Shown in pieces: positions 8,814 through 13,359 of a stretch of 13,359 nucleotides of DNA (within the stretch, counting starts at the first letter, position 1; the number at the start of each line of letters is the position of its first letter). The DNA is from JBFHKO01 sp041595355 (lineage in GTDB: Bacteria; Pseudomonadota; Gammaproteobacteria; Enterobacterales; Aeromonadaceae). The notes under the pieces were generated by a model. The model was not told the DNA's origin. It worked only from the letters and a program-made list of their open reading frames with translations, and ran no database searches. The stretch is taken from positions 1 to 13,359 of the forward strand of contig JBFHKO010000053.1 of NCBI GenBank assembly GCA_041595355.1. The letters are read 5' to 3'. A program made the position numbers and the translations under genes.

Positions 8814-10566
8814 GTTTCACCTCCTGGCGCGCCAGCTTGCCCTTGGTCGCCACCGCCGGCTGCGCCGGCAGCGCATCGGGGGGCACATTGTAAAATTGCA
8901 GGGCGCCGGCCATCACCTCGGAGAAGGCCGGTCCGGCCACCGAGCCGCCATAATAGGCGTCGCCCTTGGGTTCGTTGATGACCACCACCATGGCGAAACG
9001 CGGATTGCTGATGGGAGCATAACCGGCAAACAGGCCCACATAGTCATTGCCGTAGCCCCCGGCCACCGCCACCCGGGAGGTACCGGTCTTGCCGCCCACC
9101 CGGTAGCCGGGTACGGCGGCCTTGGTGCCGGTACCGCCGGGCAGGGTGACCCGTTCCAGCATCTCCATCACCGCCTCGGCATCCTTGCGCGGAATGAGCT
9201 GTTCACCGGCCGGGGCCTGGTTCAGCTTGAGAATGGAGAGCGGCTTGCGCACCCCCTTGTTGGCCAGGGTGGCGTAGGCCACCGCCAGCTGCAGGGGGGT
9301 GACCCGCAGGCCATAGCCGAAGGCCAGGGTGGCGCGCTCTATGTCCGACCAGCGGCTGCGATCGGGCAACATGCCGGCGCTCTCGCCCATCAGGCCGGTG
9401 CCGGAGTCGGTTCCCAGCCCAAACTGGTACAGGGTACTCAGTATCTGCTGGGGCTGCATGCGCAGGGAGATGCGGGTCATGCCGACGTTGGAGGAGTGTT
9501 GCAGTATGTCGGTCAGGTTGCCCTGGTTCATCTTGTGGCTGTCGACGATGCGTTTGCCACCCAGGATCATGGTGCGGGTATCGAAGATCTCGCTCCAGTT
9601 GACCACGCCATGGGAGAGCGCGCTCACCGCCACCAGCGGCTTCATGGTCGAGCCGGGTTCGTAGGTATCGGTAGCCGCCCGGTTGCGGGCGCGAAAGCCC
9701 TGATACTGACCCCGGTTGTTGGGGTTGTAGGAGGGGGTGTTGACCATGGCCAGCACCTCGCCGGTGCGCACATCCAGCAGCACCAGGGAGCCGGAGGTGG
9801 CCTTGTTCACCTCGGTGGCGTACTTCAGGGAACGATAGGCCAGGGATTGCAGCCGCTGATCGATGCTGAGCACCAGATCGTTGGCCTTCTTGCCCTCCTT
9901 GACCACCCCCATGTCCTCGATGACCCGGCCATGCCTGTCCTTGCGCACCTTGCGCTCGCCCGGCGTGGAGCTCAGCCAGCTGTTGAAGCTGCGCTCGACC
10001 CCTTCGATGCCACTGCCATCGATGTTGGTCATGCCCACCATGTGGGCACTGATCTCGCCGGTAGGATAGTAGCGGCGCGATTCGCGGCGCAGGAAGATGC
10101 CCGGCAGCCGCAGCTTGCCGACATACTCGGCCACCGCCGGGGTCACCTGGCGCTGCAGGTAGACGAAGCGTCGTTTGGGATTGGCAATGCGGGCGGTCAG
10201 CTCGTTGAGCGGCAAGCCCAGCACCTCGGCCAGTGCCTGCCAGGCACGCCGGTTGTCCAGGCTGCCGGACTCATGCACCTGCTTGGGATCGGCCCACACC
10301 GCCTGCACCGGCACCGAGACGGCCAGCTCCTCGCCATTGCGATCCGAGATGATGCCCCGGGCCGCCGGATCGGCGGTGGTGCGCAGGGAGCGCATGTCCC
10401 CCTCCTGGCGCAGCCGGTCTGGCTCGACCACCTGGATCCAGGCGGTACGCAGCACCAGCCCGCAGAAGCCCACGCCGACGATACCGAGCAGCAGCATGAA
10501 GCGCCAGGACGCCACCCGGGGCGCCTCCTTCTTGACGCTGGCTTTCACGCGGGATCGGGCTCTCAT
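8797..10566 (-). CDS. ftsI: peptidoglycan D,D-transpeptidase FtsI (PBP3)
   Basis: FtsI is the class B penicillin-binding protein that cross-links septal peptidoglycan, working with FtsW. The product is 589 residues (E. coli 588). A short basic cytoplasmic tail (KKEAPR) is followed by one membrane anchor at about 23-42. The pedestal domain begins near RGIISDRNGEELAVS (70-84). The transpeptidase domain shows the three penicillin-binding motifs in order: STMK (306-309, nucleophile Ser306), SSN (358-360) and KTGT (493-496). E. coli has STVK at the first site; the Met is within family variation. GTGLMGE (389-395) and YGLRVTPLQLA (418-428) are also typical. The ATG overlaps the ftsL stop (ATGA). 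The last codons contain the murE ribosome site. It is the target of beta-lactams such as aztreonam and cephalexin in relatives. Confidence 0.98.
   Translation of the reverse strand: MRARSRVKASVKKEAPRVASWRFMLLLGIVGVGFCGLVLRTAWIQVVEPDRLRQEGDMRSLRTTADPAARGIISDRNGEELAVSVPVQAVWADPKQVHESGSLDNRRAWQALAEVLGLPLNELTARIANPKRRFVYLQRQVTPAVAEYVGKLRLPGIFLRRESRRYYPTGEISAHMVGMTNIDGSGIEGVERSFNSWLSSTPGERKVRKDRHGRVIEDMGVVKEGKKANDLVLSIDQRLQSLAYRSLKYATEVNKATSGSLVLLDVRTGEVLAMVNTPSYNPNNRGQYQGFRARNRAATDTYEPGSTMKPLVAVSALSHGVVNWSEIFDTRTMILGGKRIVDSHKMNQGNLTDILQHSSNVGMTRISLRMQPQQILSTLYQFGLGTDSGTGLMGESAGMLPDRSRWSDIERATLAFGYGLRVTPLQLAVAYATLANKGVRKPLSILKLNQAPAGEQLIPRKDAEAVMEMLERVTLPGGTGTKAAVPGYRVGGKTGTSRVAVAGGYGNDYVGLFAGYAPISNPRFAMVVVINEPKGDAYYGGSVAGPAFSEVMAGALQFYNVPPDALPAQPAVATKGKLARQEVKPVPHT
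8818..8825 (-). promoter_or_regulatory. consensus ribosome binding site that decides the murE start
   Basis: On the minus strand 8825-8818 reads AGGAGGTG, a near-perfect match to the 16S rRNA 3' end, within the last codons of ftsI. Counted from AGGAGG (8825-8820), it is six bases before the CTG at 8813 and 27 bases before the TTG at 8792. Only the CTG spacing is normal. No ATG, GTG or TTG in the murE frame lies between it and the TTG. Confidence 0.75.
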
Positions 10567-10874
10567 GGCTGATTGACCAGTTTTTCACTGAGGGGCGACG
10601 GCCGGGCCATGCCGAGCTTCTGCCGGGCGATATCGCTGACTCGGGAGTGTTCGGCCAGGGCATTCTGCTCCAGCAGCAGGTGGCGCCACTCGATATCCAG
10701 CTTGTCGCGTTCATCCTGCAGCTCGTTGTGCTGGCTGGTCAGGCCGCGAGTCTGGTTGGTCACCACCACCACCGTCAGGGCGGTGCCGACGATGGCCAGC
10801 GCCAGCAGCACCTGGAACTTGTGTCGTCCCAGATCATGCAGGATCTCCAGCGCCAGGTTGATGCGTCGCTCCAT
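10563..10874 (-). CDS. ftsL: cell division protein FtsL
   Basis: FtsL is a small bitopic divisome protein that pairs with FtsB and FtsQ and helps activate FtsWI at the septum. The product is 103 residues (E. coli 121; the difference is a shorter cytoplasmic tail). It has a short cytoplasmic N-terminus with paired Arg, one membrane segment at about 20-39 (VLLALAIVGTALTVVVV), then a periplasmic coiled coil at about 45-78 with regular Leu/hydrophobic spacing. The block LDIEWRHLLLEQNALAEHSRV (59-79) is the most conserved part and closely matches E. coli. It starts three bases after the rsmH stop, and its stop overlaps the ftsI ATG. Sequence conservation in this family is low in general, but position and the EWR-ENAL-type block make the call firm. 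Confidence 0.96.
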   Translation of the reverse strand: MERRINLALEILHDLGRHKFQVLLALAIVGTALTVVVVTNQTRGLTSQHNELQDERDKLDIEWRHLLLEQNALAEHSRVSDIARQKLGMARPSPLSEKLVNQP

Positions 10875-10877
10875 GAC

Positions 10878-11816
10878 TCAGCCCTCCCGCCGCTCGGCCA
10901 CCCGCAGCACCGAACTGCGGGCCCGGGGGTTGCGCGCCACCTCCTCCTCGGAGGGTTTCTGGGCCTTGCCGACGGCCTTGAGCAGGCGACCGCCGCTCAG
11001 CTGGGCCTCGGTCAACGGCAAACCGTAGGGCACGTCGGGTCCCTTTTCATGCTTGCGGATGAAATGCTTGACCAGCCGATCCTCCAGCGAGTGAAAGCTG
11101 ATCACCGACAGGCGGCCACCGGGCGCCAGCGCGCCGAGGGCCGCCTCCAGGGTGCGCTCTATCTCCTCGAGCTCGGAGTTGATGTAGATGCGGATGGCCT
11201 GGAAGCTGCGGGTGGCCGGGTGCTTGTGTTTTTCCCGGGTCGGAATGACCCGGGCGATGAGCTGGGCCAGATCCCGGGTCCGCAGGAAGGGGGTGCTCTC
11301 CCGGTCCTGGACGATGGCGCGGGCTATCTTGCGGGCGAACTTCTCCTCGCCGAAGGTCTTGAGCACCCAGGCGATGTCGTCGGCCTCGGCACGTGCCAGC
11401 CAGTCGGCGGCACTGATGCCGCTGGTCGGGTCCATGCGCATGTCCAGCGGCCCGTCCTTCATGAAGCTGAAGCCGCGCTCGGCATCATCCAGCTGCGGCG
11501 AGGAGACGCCCAGATCCAGCAGCAGGCCATCGACCTTGCCCAGCAGCTGACGGGCGGCCAGGTAGTCGGCCAGACCGGAAAAGGGACCCTGCACGATTTC
11601 AAAACGGGGATCCGCTATCTTGGCGGCCTCGGCGATGGCCAGAGGGTCCCGATCGATGGCGATCAGGCGGCCGCCGGCGCCCAGCTGTTGCAGTATCAAC
11701 CGCGAATGACCACCCCGACCGAAGGTGCCGTCGATGTAGACCCCGTCGGGGCGCACAGCCAGGCCGGCCACGGCTTCCTGTAACAGGACCGTAATGTGTT
11801 CCAATTGTTGTTCCAT
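10878..11816 (-). CDS. rsmH: 16S rRNA (cytosine1402-N4)-methyltransferase RsmH
   Basis: RsmH (formerly MraW) uses S-adenosylmethionine to methylate N4 of C1402 in the decoding centre of 16S rRNA. RsmI, encoded at the right end of this window, adds the 2'-O-methyl group to the same nucleotide. The product is 312 residues (E. coli 313). Motifs are the SAM loop DGTFGRGGHS (29-38), AIDRDP (53-58), DLGVSSPQLDDAERGFSFM (101-119), DGPLDMRMD, then HPATRSFQAIRIYINSELEE, ISFHSLEDR and NPRARSSVLR near the C-terminus. The frame is open 14 codons further upstream, but those codons overlap the end of mraZ. I chose ATG at 11816-11814 because it gives the family N-terminus (HITVLLQEAV) and lies two bases after the mraZ stop. 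Confidence 0.98.
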   Translation of the reverse strand: MEQQLEHITVLLQEAVAGLAVRPDGVYIDGTFGRGGHSRLILQQLGAGGRLIAIDRDPLAIAEAAKIADPRFEIVQGPFSGLADYLAARQLLGKVDGLLLDLGVSSPQLDDAERGFSFMKDGPLDMRMDPTSGISAADWLARAEADDIAWVLKTFGEEKFARKIARAIVQDRESTPFLRTRDLAQLIARVIPTREKHKHPATRSFQAIRIYINSELEEIERTLEAALGALAPGGRLSVISFHSLEDRLVKHFIRKHEKGPDVPYGLPLTEAQLSGGRLLKAVGKAQKPSEEEVARNPRARSSVLRVAERREG

Positions 11817-11818
11817 GG

Positions 11819-12277
11819 TCAGAGTGAAAAGTCCCGTAAGTGCTCTGAAGCTGCCCAATCCGCCTGGGGCAGGGCCTGGATGTCGTCTTCGACCTGCTGT
11901 CGCCAGCGGTCCGCGCTCCAGATCTCGAATTTATTCAGTTGTCCCACCAGCATCACCGCCTTGTCGAGGCCGGCATGCTCGCGCAACGGGGCCGACAACA
12001 GCAGCCGGCCATTGCCATCCAGCTCGCATTCACAGGCATACCCCAGCAGCAGGCGCTGCAGGCGGCGTTCCAGCGGATTCATGTTGGAGAGGGCGTTGAG
12101 CTTGCGTTCAATGGCTTCCCATTCAGGAAGCGGATAGAGCAGCAGGCAGGGGTTGCTGATGTCGATGGTGCAGACCAGTTGGCCGTCGCACTCCTCGCGA
12201 AGCCACTCCCGGTAGCGTGTCGGAATCGCCAGTCGCCCCTTGGTATCCAGGTTGATGGCGTGCGCACCTCGCAGCAT
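11819..12277 (-). CDS. mraZ: transcriptional regulator MraZ
   Basis: MraZ is a ring-forming AbrB/SpoVT-like DNA-binding protein. In E. coli it represses its own promoter and so the whole dcw operon. The product is 152 residues, the usual length, and is similar to E. coli from end to end. The two tandem SpoVT/AbrB half-domains each hold the DXXXR motif: D11-R15 in NLDTKGRLAIPTRYR and D87-R91 in ELDGNGRLLLSAPLR. PCLLLYPLPEWE (43-54), MNPLERRLQRLLLG (66-79) and VMLVGQLNKFEIW are also family blocks. The ATG has only a weak GA-rich ribosome site. The gene is the first of the operon, and matching operator boxes lie 24-58 bases upstream of the start (see 12301-12335), so autoregulation is likely. 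Confidence 0.98.
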   Translation of the reverse strand: MLRGAHAINLDTKGRLAIPTRYREWLREECDGQLVCTIDISNPCLLLYPLPEWEAIERKLNALSNMNPLERRLQRLLLGYACECELDGNGRLLLSAPLREHAGLDKAVMLVGQLNKFEIWSADRWRQQVEDDIQALPQADWAASEHLRDFSL

Positions 12278-12300
12278 CTCGTCTCGATCGTCCCTGTTGC

Positions 12301-12335
12301 TCTACTTTTTTCCACAAAAAACCACATTTTCCCAC
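12301..12335 (-). promoter_or_regulatory. MraZ operator: GTGG boxes every 10 bases
   Basis: On the minus strand the boxes GTGGG (12335-12331), GTGGT (12325-12321) and GTGGA (12315-12311) are followed by a weaker GTAGA (12305-12301). The period is exactly ten bases, one DNA turn, and the spacers are A/T runs. E. coli MraZ binds TGGGN repeats with five-base spacers before mraZ, so this is the expected operator. It begins about seven bases after the proposed -10, covering the likely transcription start. A bound MraZ ring would block initiation. Confidence 0.85.
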
Positions 12336-12342
12336 GCCGTTG

Positions 12343-12371
12343 AGTGTAAGGAGCCCCCCCTGGCTTTGCAA
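12343..12371 (-). promoter_or_regulatory. probable sigma70 promoter of the dcw operon
   Basis: On the minus strand TTGCAA (12371-12366) and TACACT (12348-12343) are separated by exactly 17 bases; each matches four of six consensus bases. The predicted start, near 12336, falls at the first MraZ box and leaves a leader of about 60 bases. The spacer contains a run of seven G. The position fits the E. coli Pmra arrangement; the start site is inferred. Confidence 0.6.
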
Positions 12372-12421
12372 GGGACCATATGGTGCCCATCGGGTGAAAA
12401 GAGCCCCCGCCTTTGCAGGGG
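12344..12421 (-). repeat. direct duplication of the promoter block (two copies)
   Basis: Copy A (12421-12394) and copy B (12374-12344) share a TGCAAAG-centred 11-base block (10 of 11 identical), a G-run, and then a ten-base CTC-TT-CAC block (8 of 10 identical). Copy B is three bases longer in the G-run and contains the proposed mraZ promoter. Copy A can fold as CCCCTGC-AAAG-GCGGGGG (12421-12404), followed by CTCTTTTC, so it also looks somewhat like an intrinsic terminator. Confidence 0.6.
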
Positions 12422-12437
12422 TCATAAAAGCCGCTTA

Positions 12438-12467
12438 TTTATCAGTGCGCTATGGTGGGGCTGGCAA
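12438..12467 (-). promoter_or_regulatory. possible distal promoter upstream of mraZ
   Basis: On the minus strand TTGCCA (12467-12462, five of six consensus bases) and GATAAA (12443-12438, four of six) are 18 bases apart. It lies between the rnpB terminator and the duplicated block. It could be a second promoter of the operon, but short matches like this occur by chance and I give it little weight. Confidence 0.25.
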
Positions 12468-12510
12468 TGTACCATTTTGCGAGCCGGCTCACGCCACGCC
12501 GGACGGGCAG

Positions 12511-12553
12511 ACAAACAAAAAGAGAATGCCGACCGCAGGGATCGGCATTCTCT
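12511..12553 (-). terminator. intrinsic terminator of rnpB
   Basis: Perfect 12-base arms at 12553-12542 (AGAGAATGCCGA) and 12532-12521, with a nine-base loop, are followed on the minus strand by a T-rich tract TTTTGTTTGT (12520-12511). The hairpin starts about six bases after the mature 3' end of RNase P RNA. It separates rnpB from the mraZ control region and reads only in the minus direction. Confidence 0.92.
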
Positions 12554-12558
12554 CGAAT

Positions 12559-12940
<382 letters not shown>

Positions 12941-12947
12941 GCGGCGG

Positions 12948-12976
12948 ATTATAGGCTGTCGGTGCCCTCAGGGCAA
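12948..12976 (-). promoter_or_regulatory. rnpB promoter inside the end of rsmI
   Basis: On the minus strand a perfect -10, TATAAT (12953-12948), has a -35 of TTGCCC (12976-12971) with a 17-base spacer. The start would be near 12941-12940, exactly where the RNase P RNA begins. The bases between -10 and +1 are all G/C, the discriminator type of stringently controlled stable-RNA promoters; the E. coli rnpB promoter is reported to behave this way. The rsmI stop codon TAA is bases 12951-12949, inside the -10. Confidence 0.85.
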
Positions 12977-13359
12977 TCACTGGCTTGCGCCAGCGCCCAC
13001 TTGTAGAGGGCATTCTTCTTCACGCCGTGGATGTCGGCGGTGAGGGCGGCGGCGCGCTTGAGGGGCAGGTCGGCCTGCAGCAGGCTCAGGGTGCGCAGCG
13101 CCTCCGCCGGCAACGCATCGGGATCCGGGCTGGCACCGGCCACCATCAGCACTATCTCGCCGCGGCAACGGTTGGCGTCCTCCTGCAGCCAGGCGAGCAT
13201 GGCGCTGGCCGGCAGCCCCTGAAAACTCTCGAAGGTCTTGGTCAGCTCCCGGGCCACCACCCGCTGCCGCTCCCCCAGAATGCGGGCGATGGCGGCCACC
13301 GAGTCCAGCAGCCGGCGTGGCGACTCGTAGAACACCAGGGTGCGCGGCTCCTCCAGCAG
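12949..13359 (-). CDS. rsmI: 16S rRNA (cytidine1402-2'-O)-methyltransferase RsmI (5' part missing)
   Basis: RsmI is a SAM-dependent tetrapyrrole-methylase-fold enzyme that makes the 2'-O-methyl of C1402 in 16S rRNA, the partner of RsmH. The window holds 136 codons of the C-terminal part plus a TAA stop; the N-terminal half is beyond the right edge. The frame is open from the edge: LEEPRTLVFYESPRRLLDS matches the E. coli block EAEPRTLIFYESTHRLLDS. Then come VVARELTKTFES, the GEIVLMV strand, LPAEALRTLSLLQADLPLKRAAAL and ADIHGVKKNALYKWAL, the conserved C-terminal helix-turn-helix. A GTG inside FYESP could be mistaken for a start; it is internal. Its last codons contain the rnpB promoter. Confidence 0.97.
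   Translation of the reverse strand: MLEEPRTLVFYESPRRLLDSVAAIARILGERQRVVARELTKTFESFQGLPASAMLAWLQEDANRCRGEIVLMVAGASPDPDALPAEALRTLSLLQADLPLKRAAALTADIHGVKKNALYKWALAQASDCPEGTDSL

Noticed and set aside
213..11783. Long plus-strand open frames (for example 213-1319, 1455-2414, 2675-4207, 3817-4854, 4862-5986, 6076-7404, 8662-10572, 10647-11783)
   Set aside because: They are antisense to murC, murG, ftsW/murD, mraY, murF, ftsI and rsmH, and are His/Gln/Gly-rich with no family motif. High GC at third codon positions removes stops on the opposite strand, so long mirror frames are expected.
11817..11858. 14-codon N-terminal extension of RsmH starting inside mraZ
   Set aside because: The family begins at the HITVLL block; the ATG at 11816 lies two bases past the mraZ stop and gives the usual 312-residue length.
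12396..12421. Hairpin plus T-rich tract as an attenuator before mraZ
   Set aside because: The stem has only seven pairs, one of them G-T; the T tract is short and broken; and the candidate distal promoter would start only about ten bases before it. I treat it as part of the duplicated block.

Overview
This window is a conserved chromosomal region of a high-GC gammaproteobacterium. It carries the upstream part of the division and cell wall (dcw) cluster, and every gene lies on the minus strand, so the map reads from the right end to the left end. The order rsmI - rnpB - mraZ - rsmH - ftsL - ftsI - murE - murF - mraY - murD - ftsW - murG - murC, the close similarity of the proteins to E. coli homologues, a DAP-type MurE (DNPR motif) and the GC-rich codon use fit a gammaproteobacterium. 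A member of the Aeromonadales (Aeromonas, Zobellella or Oceanimonas type) is my best guess; the genus is inference, not proven.

Right end (12559-13359): the 3' part of rsmI (16S rRNA 2'-O-methyltransferase) runs straight into rnpB, the RNase P RNA. The rnpB promoter lies in the end of rsmI, and the rsmI stop codon is part of its -10 box. rnpB ends at a strong intrinsic terminator (12511-12553).

Control region (12278-12510): about 230 bases without a gene. It holds a sigma70-like promoter, a ten-base-period array of GTGG boxes matching the MraZ operator, a direct duplication of the promoter block, and a near-palindrome just upstream of the -35. This is the start of the dcw operon.

Operon (1-12277): mraZ (regulator), rsmH (16S rRNA m4C1402 methylation), ftsL and ftsI (septal divisome), murE and murF (addition of meso-DAP and D-Ala-D-Ala), mraY (lipid I), murD (D-Glu addition), ftsW (septal glycosyltransferase), murG (lipid II) and murC (L-Ala addition; cut by the window edge). 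Genes overlap by 4-7 bases or are separated by 2-13 bases, with no internal gap or terminator, so this looks like one translationally coupled transcript. Together they make UDP-MurNAc-pentapeptide, convert it to lipid II, and polymerise and cross-link it at the septum.

I see no mobile element, CRISPR array, phage gene or unknown gene cassette. The points of interest are regulatory or structural details: a likely CTG start codon for murE, the promoter/stop-codon overlap at rsmI-rnpB, the four-box MraZ operator, the duplicated promoter block, and a 21-base tandem duplication inside ftsW.
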